Below, piece after piece: positions 55,001 through 64,000 of a stretch of DNA of 64,000 nucleotides. The DNA is from Medicago truncatula. Taxonomy: Eukaryota > Streptophyta > Magnoliopsida > Fabales > Fabaceae. Positions within the stretch are counted from its first letter, which is position 1. Each line of letters starts with the position of its first letter. A model generated the notes under the pieces. It made no database searches. It was not told the origin of the DNA and was given only the letters and a program-made list of their open reading frames with translations. Where the stretch lies: positions 39,924,755-39,988,754 of the forward strand of contig NC_053048.1 of assembly GCF_003473485.1 (NCBI RefSeq), read 5' to 3'. The position numbers were made by a program, and so were the translations under genes.

Positions 55001-55981
55001 GAGCAAGCACCATCTATGCACCACATTAGTGAATTTCATGTGTACTTTTTGTTTTATCTATTTGAAGCAAGTTTATTATGCTTACTTTTTTATCTTCGAC
55101 TTCAGAGTTTACTGGAGATGAGTACAAATCAGCAAAAGTTGACCCCATTGCTCAGTTTTCCAAGCCAGTAGCGGTATTAATATCTAACTGATTTTTATAT
55201 GTTGCATGTCTAAAATGTATTTCTTAAACCACCCAAATTTTCTCTTTTAATATAAGTATTTCTATTTGACAGTCGCACATGAACAAAGATCACGGTGAAG
55301 ATACTAAAGCGATTGTGCAGCACTGGACCTCAGTTCCGGTATGTCACCTTGCCCGTTGTACAGTATACACGTATGAACAAGAAAGGCGACTCTTTATTTC
55401 AACTGTTAAATTGACTGAATTGATCATCTGCAGGTGGACTTTGCTGACATAATAGATTTGGATCGTCTAGGTTTCAATATTAAGGTATTGCTGTTCTTAG
55501 TTTTTCTAATATCATTTAGTTAAGCTAGTTTATTTGTCATACCTTTAGGCAGTATTTTTACTTATTTATTTTTATTTTTTAAAAATCACCTACAAATTGG
55601 ATAAAGAAATCTCCAATAACATCAGTTGTTCTTTCAATAATATTTTCTACTTTGTTTGCGGTTATGCTCAATGTTCAATTTCTCTTTTACTATTTTTTCT
55701 GAGTTCTGAATGTGTGTACGTTTCATTTAAATAATATTTTTATTTTTTTTAGGCTGGTTATAAGGGAGATAAATTCAAGCTCCGTGTGCCTTTCCCTCGA
55801 CCTGCAGAAGATAGAAAGTAAGATATCGTATTTGATATAAGCTCTGTGTACGTCCTACATTATGCTGTTTTTTTTAATAAAAAAATTATGTTAATAAATA
55901 ACTATTTATTGCTTTTCTTTTAGGGATGTTAAGACTCTCATTGTTGAGATGCTCCAAGCTGCTAAGCCTCAAGTTAATTGA
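52082..55981 (+). CDS. HOZ: Plastid HugZ-like FMN-barrel/DUF2470 protein
   Basis: Twelve exons: 52082-52255, 52449-52514, 52914-53000, 53499-53597, 53931-54026, 54195-54260, 54354-54444, 55106-55173, 55273-55338, 55434-55484, 55753-55817 and 55924-55981. They give 328 residues. Residues 1-58 are Ser/Pro/Phe-rich without acidic residues, like a plastid transit peptide. Residues about 80-240 form a split-barrel PNPOx/FMN-binding-like domain (G-T-L-S-T-F-S-K-K-Y-D-G-Y-P-S-G-S, L-A-R-D-P-E-D-R-T-D). The C-terminus from S250-H-M-N-K-D-H is DUF2470. This layout matches bacterial HugZ heme oxygenases and the Arabidopsis plastid homolog I recall as HOZ (At3g03890 type), reported to lack heme oxygenase activity. 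Function here is therefore uncertain: structural or heme-related, rather than an oxidase. The exact symbol is from recall. Confidence 0.88.
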
Positions 55982-58791
55982 TTCCTCTACAGATCAAAGG
56001 TGGACATGAGGTACTCATCAAGTAATTGAGTTCAATTGTACTTTTGTCTCCAAGATTCGTCATTTTTCTTCATTCAAAAATTAACTCCCATAAATTATAC
56101 CGAGTGAGACTCTTAAAATATGAGATTGTTATGATAAGTTCTTTTTGTTCTATCTAATCCCATTCTCTTTGAAATGCTACAGATTCCTTTCCGTCATCCA
56201 CCTTCTGAGGAGGACAATTTGTGTGCCTTGAGAAGTAGGCAAGTAAATATAGTGATATTTTCAATACATACGATGACAACTCAAATAGCGATTTCCGTGG
56301 GTAACACTCATAAATGTAGACATTGAAATGGTGTAAGATTAATTGTCTCTCGAAGACTCGTGCCCTTTGTACAGAATGATCATAAGATCTTCCCCATGTT
56401 TACTTTGTTGAATTGAGACAATTTACGAATAATCCTTTAAGAAACGACAACAGTTTTTCGCTTGTCCAGGGCCGGATGTTGCGGCAAGTTATGAGTTGAA
56501 TGACATCTAATTATGCCTCATCGTGTAAATAACAAAGTGATATTTTAACAAGAATGATTATTTGATCATCAATGCATAGGTATTAAAACTCTAATCGTCA
56601 AGCTAGTAAGTGTATGTTTGGATGAGAGGTGAGCTTGACAAAACTACACGCCCTAATTTTGGTAAGTATAGCTTTTGCTATAATCCAAATATGTACTAAC
56701 TCTTCATAAAAGAAAATTAACTGTACTTTTATTTTCTTGCTATTATCCCGAATGAGATATTTGACATAGACGAAGGAACATTGCGTTGAAAATTATGTCA
56801 TTTTTGTACAGCGCGTTTTCAAAAAGCTAGCAAATTGAAAAGGGTACCTTAAAACACACACGTTTGTATAGCTGTCTTCAGAATGTGAACAAGTCCTTTT
56901 TTAATTATTTTATTTTCTGAAATTGTTTACTCAGATAATTTTATGATCAGTAATTTGTTCAAGTATTACATAGCCACCGCATGATTTTTACAAAGCCAAA
57001 AAGGTCAATTTTTGTATTTAGTAGTGTAAAGTGATAAACAATATATAATTTGTCCATTTATATCCAACAAAGAACTTGAGTGGTAGATATCTTGTCCCAT
57101 AGTGTATGAAAACAAAATATTGGCTCCCCTTGTTGCGATCAATTTCTGGTGCTGGTGATGCCCCTATAATACTTCATTTGGATGATTCAACAAATCACAA
57201 CCGTCTGTTTCTTATTCAAATCCTGCTGATCAAAGGAATATAAGAATACAAAAAAAGATACTTTTAACTTAGTCACATTTCACATGTTACAACTACCTTT
57301 AATGAAAGACTCTTCCAGATATTGTGCATGCAAGCTGCAGCTTTGATGGATCATACATCGAGTGTATGTCTGGTTCTGCGGTGGTCATCACATATTCTCA
57401 TTCACACAGTCGAAAGCAGTTTTTGCCGTGAAAGTTGAAAGATTCAATTTGTAGCGTCTGTGTCACAGCTCGCGGTGTAAAGCAAGTTTTCACCGTGGCC
57501 GCGAAAGTTGAAAGATTCAATTTGTAGCTTCGGCCTCACGGCTCGCAGTCTAAAGCAAGTTTGCAAAGGCCATGAATTGTGTGGATTTGGGTTCCCTACT
57601 GTCACGAAATCTGCAGTCAAATCATCTGGCTTGCCCAGATCATCATGTTTATCATTTCAAAATGGGAGAATCGGGGAATAAGATTTGCATTCCAGAAAAC
57701 TGAAACCTCAATAAACCCTCTTTTATTGCAAAAGGAAAAATGGGATTGAACTCTTTATTGATTTGATTTGAAATGAATAACTTTCCAGAAGGTAAATCCA
57801 AAAAATTTATTAGCTTATATTATGCATATTAAAGTAAAAAAATAATAATAAATGTAAAGATCAGCAAAATCTTGACTATTAAAAACCACATGTAAGCTAC
57901 TTTGTCTAATTTGAACCTTAAGCTAAAAATAGCAATTGGTAGAAAAGATTTCGTGTACAAAAGTATACATGTATAAATCTAGACCCCCACATGGTCTAAG
58001 TTCAGTGACACACACACATATACCATTTTATTATCAAGATCTCTTTTACCTAGTGCTTAACTAGAAGAAAGACAACAAAATCATTTAGATTCAAGTACAC
58101 CACGATCCATGCTTTATTTGGCCTCATACTCTTCTTCTGTTGAAATTATGGATATATTTGCCTGCTTGAGACTTTACATTAATCTTGTGCATATTTTCCT
58201 TTCCTTAATTGGTTTTTTCATACCCCATCTCTTTAATTGTTTTGAAGCTCTTCTGACAGTCAAAAAACCATATGATTTATTACATCCAACCAAAGGTACA
58301 TTTCAGTTCAATGTCGGCAAAAAATTTGCAAAAGTAGGTCATAGGAAATTCATTCATACACTTTCATTTAGGCCTCTTTTGAAATTGAAACAAAACATTA
58401 AAATATAGAAAAGAAAATATGATGAAGAGGGTTGCTGAAATATGAAGGTAAGTTGATTATTAATGAGTACACGCTAGAGAGAAATAAAACAAAACTTGGT
58501 GGGAATGGAATAGTATCTTTACTCATCAATTCAATCACCATAAAGTAAAATTAGAGAGATAGAGATGAAGAAGAAGAAGAGAAAATAATTTTCTTCATTG
58601 ATTTGATTGAAATGGATCGGATAAGATCAGATCTTACTTGTTTACAAAAAAACATTGTGAGAAAGCAAATTTAAAAAACTTGAATCATCTGACTCAACAA
58701 AATATCACCATCATCTTCCATCTTCCCAAAATAGTTTAGATTCTTTGTTGTTGTAGTAGATCCAACCTCTCAAATATTTGCATAATAATCA
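55982..58791. other. Large spacer with short tandem duplication
   Basis: No gene is supported; an open frame at 58109-58408 has an ATG but no recognisable features. Two direct copies of about 73 bp lie at 57428-57562: each contains 'CGAAAGTTGAAAGATTCAAT'-type sequence, 'GTAGC', 'CAC(A/G)GCTCGC' and 'AAAGCAAGTTT'. The first 200 bp hold the 3' UTR of the preceding gene. Confidence 0.5.
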
Positions 58792-60148
58792 TCATTCAGA
58801 ATCACTTTCCACACTCCCCATAGCCTTCAATCCTCTTGGCCTCTGCATCAAAAACCCAAAAATTATATTAAGAGATAAAATAAAAAGGTTTAAACTTTAT
58901 AAACAAAACAACACCAACAACCACTTACCTTCTTGTTACTTTTCTTCTCCCTAACTTCATATCTCTCTTGACACATATCAGTCAACCATGCTCCAGGACT
59001 TACCAACTGTAAACAAACATAAAAAAAAAAAAAAAAAACATGTGGACAACATTAGACATAAGATGATGAAAATTAACAAGATCCACAATAAAACAACATA
59101 AAAATCTTTTCTTTTTTTTTTTTTAAGTAAAAAGAAACATACATACCAATAAGCTTCTTTGAATGATTTTGGCCCTCTTTTTGGGTCTCTGAGGAAGCTT
59201 ACAACCTTTCATGGCAAGAAAATCTTCTTCTTTTTCTTTGCTTGAGAGAGTAATGTAAAGCTTAGGCCAAACAAGAGCTTTTTCTTCTCCATTGATAACA
59301 TCGCAGGTGCCTTTACCGTTATCCTCTGCTGACCCTCTTGTTGTGTAGTATCGATCTTCCTTCTCCGGCGACGCCGATTTTCTGTTATCTCCAGCAGCCG
59401 GCCGTAGAATAGTCCCATCGGAATTCCTGAATACCAAAACTTCCCATCAAAATTTCAGACATTTTAATAGAAATCAGAGATCCAATACCCTTCTGAAAAA
59501 AATCCATCAAAGAACAGAATCGATTTTTACATCATCAAAACACAAAATCATTTTTTTTTATCTTCCTTTTTCTATGAATACAAACACTGAAAAAATGGAA
59601 TTTTTATCCTCTCTTTGATGCTTATCTTCACTGAATAAATTCCCCATTAACCCAACCAAATGAAAACACCATCATTACATTGAATCAACACCACCCAAAA
59701 AAACCATTTTTTTTCTTTTACTCAATCAAACAAGAATGAAAAAAATTGAAAGTTTATCTTTTAAGCAACCAACAACTGAAAAACCATCATTTTTCACAAA
59801 CCAAAATCCAGTTTTATTTTTCCAGAGGAACCAAAAAGGAAGAAGAAGATGAAGATAAAGAGGAATCTGAGAAGATCCATTTGTTATGGTTGTTGAGAAC
59901 AACCTTGTGAGACGATTAGGTTGTTGTTGATGATGATGAAGATGAGAACTTTCTTTCTCAGTAACACCAGAACGATGATTCTCCACTCCAGAATTAAGCT
60001 TTCTTCTGATTACACCACCGTTAAGCCTAGTTGAAATCCGAGGATCTTTCACCCTCACACATCTCAAACGCTTTCTGTTTCCCCACTGCAAGAAGAACTC
60101 TGGTTCTGTTGCCTTACATGCTCTTTGGTTCCTCTCTTCTGTCTCCAT
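58792..60148 (-). CDS. DUF1639 family protein
   Basis: Four exons, 59904-60148, 59147-59426, 58929-59006 and 58792-58842, give 217 residues. The start is the ATG at 60148. Another in-frame ATG at 60166 lies before a TTTTGTTGCAG acceptor and is probably intronic, so a 5'-UTR intron from about 60416 to 60153 is inferred. The N-terminal 82 residues are basic with a His/Gln run (H-L-H-H-H-Q-Q-Q). Residues about 133-195 hold the DUF1639 core: K-L-Y-I-T-L-S, K-E-E-D-F-L-A-M-K-G, L-P-Q-R-P-K-K-R-A-K, then W-L-T-D and R-Y-E-V-R-E-K-K. DUF1639 is a plant family of unknown function; no catalytic motif is visible. The basic clusters could be nuclear-localisation signals, which is speculative. Confidence 0.9.
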
Positions 60149-60994
60149 TTCTGCAACAAAAAGCATACAACGTTAACCACCATAGATTCAGATAAAGGGT
60201 TGATCAAAATTTGATAACATAGCATTGAACAATATATACCAAAGTCTTAAAGGGTTGGCTTCAAACTTAAGATCTAAGCCTCAAAAAACAGTTTTTTGTG
60301 CAGAAGTTTATCTGTAACAAAAGTATAGAAAAAGGGTCAGAACAAGGCGAAGATATTAAGAAAAACACCCTCAAATGAGAAGAAGATGGTGATGATGATG
60401 ATGAAGAAGAAGGCTTACAATGATAGATATTTGGATTCAGAGAAGAAGAAAAAGGGTGTGTGAAACAACAAGATCTTCTTCTATGTTGTTAGATTTGTGA
60501 AACTTTGTTGTGAGAATGTTTCTATTAAAACAAGTTTCTCTGTTTATGTACTTTGAAGCAAAAACTGAAACAGAGTTTGAGGGTTATTTTCTTCTCTTCT
60601 CTTCTCTCTGTTCTGTCTTCTAACTCTTTTCTAATGTGTTTGTGTATTTATCCTTCTTGTGAAGTGATGAGAAAACTAGAGAGAATCTTAGCCGTTGGAT
60701 TGCCAATATAAGGGTTAGGTGATTGATCACAGTTTTTGGTTCGAGGGTCCCTTAACTATTGTGTTTCCTTTTTCACCCTTTTCCTAATAATTGACAAAAA
60801 GAAATTAAAAGAAAAAACAAAACAGTTGTTATCATTCTTCCAGGCTTACCTGCCACAGGAATGGGTCTGGGCTTATTGTTGGGCTTGGGCTTAGTTTTGG
60901 GCCTAAACTTACTTCAAGACCCAGCTTATGTGGCCCAACTTATTTGGGTCGTCACAAGCCCGTCTTAGAAGACAATTGCTTTTCTCATATAAAA
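60149..60994 (-). other. Upstream region of DUF1639 gene
   Basis: Leader and promoter side. It has CT/GA-rich runs at 60590-60610 and 60380-60440 and several TGGGCT/TGGGCC-type motifs at about 60860-60950 (including TTGGGCCT and TGGCCCAA). The latter could be site II elements but lie far upstream. Confidence 0.45.
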
Positions 60995-62302
60995 AACATC
61001 ATAATGACATATAGAAATGACATTTTTGCCCCCGACAGTAGTTAACTACCACTAAAAAAACCGGTAGCAGTTAACTGCCGCTGGCCACCAGCTGTAGTTT
61101 ACTACTGCTATATACTCAACACAACATAAAAAAAAAAACAGCTTCAGCCGTGGAGCATCAGAATTATTATTATTGATTTTTTGTGTTGTGAAGATGATGA
61201 TCAACAAACGGTGAAGACAAGGTTGATACAGTGGCCACAAGTTGTTGCTTGTGCCGTTGCGAGGTTCGTCGCTGAATGATTATGCATGATGATTGTGGTG
61301 ATGACAATGATGATTAAAATGAATGGGTGATTATTGTTGATTAACCGGAAAAAATTTCAACCATGATTATTAGTTTAACCATACAAGTTACAATTACGTG
61401 TGATATAAAATGACAATATTTCACTACCAGGGTCTAGTGGTATTGGCTTGGGACCTGGAAGTGTACTCATCCTCAAGGTCTCAGGTTCGATTCTCTCTGG
61501 TGTCAATTTGAGAGGGTTAGTTTAGATTCTTCAAAAAAAATATTTCACTACCAAACAGAAACGACCGCGAACCGTTGTTAGAAAAAGTCTTGTATAGGCA
61601 CAAGCATATAGACACAAAATTTAGACACACACATAAATCAAAAAAATTAAAAAATAAATAAAATAGTCGCATCAATCAATATCACTTTAATCATTTTCTT
61701 TTTAATTTTTTTAGTTTCATGGGCGTGTACCTAAATGTGAAGTGTTAGTCTTGTGACTAAGCAAGAGTTTCTCGTTGTTGTTGTTATTGATATAAGGGTT
61801 ATGACAGAAAGGAGGAAGAAGGATGTGGAGAATTAGTACACGCACCAAAATCATTATCCTTCTCCTTCTTGGGTTCAAAGTCATTTTCCTTGTTGAGTTT
61901 ATCATGAGAACCAGCTGCACAACAACAAATTGCATGATTAGTATGAGGAATAAAAAACAAAAAAAATAAATTGGGGACAAGGGTTTATGTGTCCTGGATT
62001 TGATTCAATGAGTGCTATAGGAATATGTTTATCTGTTTTGGAAAATGTTGATTGAATAAAGGAAGAGAAGATGAAGTTAGTTGGGAGAAGATGGAACGTG
62101 TGACAGGAAGGAGGAAGAAGGGTGTGTGGTGTCGTGAGATTATACTCCACGGTAGTTAACTACCGTTGGAGTTTTTTTAATGTCTTTTTTTTAAGTTGTG
62201 TTGGTGTACAGCAGTAGCTAACTACCGCCGGATCAATCCAACGGTAGTTAACTACCGTCGGAGGTTAAAATGTCATTTCTATGTGTCAATATGACGTTTT
62301 GA
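60995..62302. mobile_element. Inverted-repeat element with GTAGTTAACTAC dyads
   Basis: About 1.3 kb. The left end (about 60995-61080: ACATAGAAATGACATTTT-like, then CGACAGTAGTTAACTACC) is the inverted match of the right end (about 62225-62302: GGTAGTTAACTACCGTCGG, then AAAATGTCATTTCTATGTG). At least four GTAGTTAACTAC-type palindromes lie near the ends (61039, 61064, 62151, 62241). No transposase was found; interior open frames are short. A SINE is nested at 61430-61538. Target duplications could not be fixed. Confidence 0.65.
61430..61538 (+). mobile_element. tRNA-derived SINE, family 1
   Basis: A 109-bp SINE on the plus strand, with a perfect 15-bp duplication AATATTTCACTACCA (61415-61429 and 61539-61553). 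It has an A-box-like 'TAGTGGTATTGG', a B-box-like GGTTCGATTCTC, a 3' part GGGTTAGTTTAGATTCTTC and an A-tail. It is related to the SINE at 20242-20368 and is nested within the 60995-62302 element. Confidence 0.93.
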
Positions 62303-63317
62303 ATGTCAAAAAAAACAATTTTCATCTTAGAAAATTGGCCTGTATTAATTTGATCCAAAATTATTATTATTATTTTGTTTGAGGGGTTGATCCAAAATAA
62401 ATGTTGTGCAAAAAACAAAAGAGTCTTTTTTTGGTTATCTAATCCATATGTACCATTTCCAATGGAGTAGTGATATTTGAATAACTATTTTTGACAACTA
62501 TCATGACAACTTCTTTTTCCTCTCTTTTTATTGGCCAAAAACAATGGAGAGAAAAAAAAATAGAGAAAAAATAAAAATATAATGTGAGTATGAGATAGAG
62601 AGTTGTCAAGAAGTTGTCACAAAATGGTTGTACAAATATCATTTTTCTTCTCAATATTATGGTTAGTGTTTGAGACTCTTTTAGACAATAGTGTTTCATG
62701 GGAGTTCCTCGTTAGACACATAACAATTGCTCATGGACACCTAAAAAAAAACACCCAAAACGTCGTTCGTCACTTTTTAAATCGGTTAAATCACTTTTGA
62801 AATTGGTTTAATCGATTTAAAAAGCGTTTGAGCTGTAATTAACTGTTGATGGGTTGTTTTAGATATCTGTGAACAATTACTAGGTGTCTACAGAGCAATC
62901 TTCGTGTCTCATAAACATTGATTGTGTGAAATCTATTGGGTCAGACATGAGCAACCACAAAGATGGATCCTCTGATGCACATTATCTCATGTCGCTCATT
63001 ATGCTCTCATCTTAGCCGTTTATCCAAGTCTCTCTCTATGTGTGTGTATCCAAAACTTCTACTTTTTATTTATAAATCAAAAACAATTGGCCATTTGAAG
63101 AAACACATGAGAGATCGTTGAACACCACAAGAGCCGGAGATGATCCATTTTTATGTTTGTATGGAGGGTTTTGAAAAGATTGCTTACTTTTCTCTTTTTA
63201 ATTTTTGACACTATAAAATATTTTTTTAAATCAATTAAATGTGTTTGAAGTATTATATAAACATTTATCTTGTTGCTTTTTAATTATTATTTTTTAAATA
63301 TAGACTTAGCCCTCCAA
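62303..63317. other. Spacer with MITE copy
   Basis: No gene. A copy of the GATATTTGNACAACC family lies at about 62470-62645 (interior 'ATAATGTGAGTATGAGATAGAGAG'). Around 62770-62830, AAATCGGTTAAATCA and TTTAATCGATTTAAAAAG form a short imperfect palindrome. Confidence 0.5.
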
Positions 63318-63860
63318 AGGTGTTGACAAATATACGAGAAAATTGAAAAATCTTTAAACAATAAATTAACACTTAAGATTAATATATTTTAATTTTTAAG
63401 AATTCTATAAAAACATAGTATTTTTTTTACCAAAGCAAAGTTAACTATTATCATTAATCAACCAGTGTTCAATACAAGAATGATAAGAATCAAAAATACG
63501 GTGACTAGCCCAAGAACAGGCTGCCCTAGATAAGTTATGAGCAATCATGTTCGCTTGTCTCCTAACAAACTTCACCTTGAAGTTGGAATGTAAAGATAAC
63601 TGAAAAATAATACTAGTAGGATTTTGTATTAAATTTGAAGAAATCATATAAACCTTACAAAACTCTCCAAAGTATCATCTAAATCAATTATTGAGTTCTC
63701 CTAAATTAGTATGATTTTGTATTATAAAAAAAAAATGAACCCTTCATAGCTCTCCTCTCTAAAAATATTATATTTCTTCCACTTACATCTTCTGCCGTTC
63801 AAAAAGTCCTCTCCTCTTTCCCCTCCAAACTCACAAACAAAATCTTAAAGTTTGTTCAAC
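63318..63860. repeat. Relative of the 26.7-kb foldback relic
   Basis: 'GAAAATTGAAAAATCTTTAAACAATAAATTAA...AATTTTTAAGAATTCTATAA', followed later by '...GAAATCATATAAACC...CCCTCCAAACTCACAAACAAAATC', parallels 26820-27140. The two parts are separated by the LINE piece at 63430-63615, so the LINE inserted into this repeat. Confidence 0.6.
63441..63615 (-). pseudogene. LINE 3' end, RNase H domain remnant
   Basis: A minus-strand frame with V-K-F-V-R-R-Q-A-N-M-I-A-H-N-L-S-R-A-A, the C-terminal RNase H block of plant LINE polyproteins (VRRQANxxAHxLARAA), followed by S-W-A-S-H-R-I-F-D and I-E-H-W-L-I-N-D. A T-run at about 63421-63430 represents the 3' A-tail. It is 5'-truncated at about 63615 within older repeat sequence. 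It is a different LINE family from that at 31779-31919. Confidence 0.85.
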
Positions 63861-63884
63861 ACTTTCATCTATATATTTTCAGAG

Positions 63885-64000
63885 AAATGATATTTGAACA
63901 TCTATTTTGTGACAACTTTCTCTCTCATACTCACATCATATTCTCATTTTCTCTCTCTATTACTTTGGTTTTTGTGCCAAGACTCACATTTCTTTCTATA
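63885..64000. mobile_element. GATATTTGNACAACC MITE, cut by window end
   Basis: Starts AGAAATGATATTTGAACATC with 'CTCTCTCATACTCACATCAT' inside, like the copy at 51090. The right end lies outside the window. Confidence 0.7.

Noticed and set aside
58109-58408. 99-codon ORF with ATG
   Set aside because: No motif, no recognised family and no clear promoter or splice context; AT-rich composition like its surroundings.

Overview
This window is plant nuclear DNA, most likely from a legume. The evidence is split genes with GT-AG introns, AT-rich spacers, many short non-autonomous transposons, three tRNA-derived SINEs and a canonical plant tRNA-Asp. The SINE and MITE types resemble those of galegoid legumes such as Medicago; that placement is recalled and is the weakest part of the assignment.

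Layout. 0-16.4 kb: a family of SINA-type RING E3 ubiquitin ligases, with one intact two-exon gene (14.3-16.4 kb) and two decayed partial copies (0.1-1.3 and 8.8-10.0 kb). One decayed copy is interrupted by a 0.68-kb palindrome with a tRNA-like core. Between them lie a short HIG1-domain mitochondrial gene (2.8-4.5 kb), a broken intron-containing SRP54 copy (6.1-8.2 kb), tRNA-Asp, an Ac-like hAT element and a Ty3/gypsy integrase remnant. 16.4-21 kb: no gene; MULE-type MITEs and a SINE with a perfect target-site duplication. 21-26 kb: a plastid-type J-domain membrane protein and a very small membrane protein on the opposite strand. 26-35 kb: transposon-rich, with hAT, MITE and LINE insertions whose empty sites can be read from an inverted copy at 34 kb. 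35.3-37.7 kb: a complete nine-exon NAD(H) glutamate dehydrogenase gene. 39.2-40.9 kb: GAR1 of the H/ACA snoRNP on the minus strand, with a telo-box and three site II elements upstream. 45-48 kb: adenylyl-sulfate kinase, probably the cytosolic form. 50.5 kb: a doubtful small ORF. 52.1-56 kb: a 12-exon plastid HugZ-like/FMN-barrel protein with a DUF2470 tail. 58.8-60.1 kb: a DUF1639 protein. 60-64 kb: nested transposons and LINE remains.

The genes are independent eukaryotic transcription units and do not form an operon or pathway. They are mostly housekeeping: mitochondrial and plastid functions, nitrogen and sulfur assimilation, ribosome biogenesis and ubiquitin ligation. I found no CRISPR array, virus-like system or evident new enzymatic system. 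The most unusual material is structural: the tRNA-cored palindrome, an snRNA-type promoter signature inside a hAT element, an element with repeated GTAGTTAACTAC palindromes, and several insertions datable against empty sites inside the window. All exon junctions were set by eye from reading frame, GT-AG sites and family knowledge.
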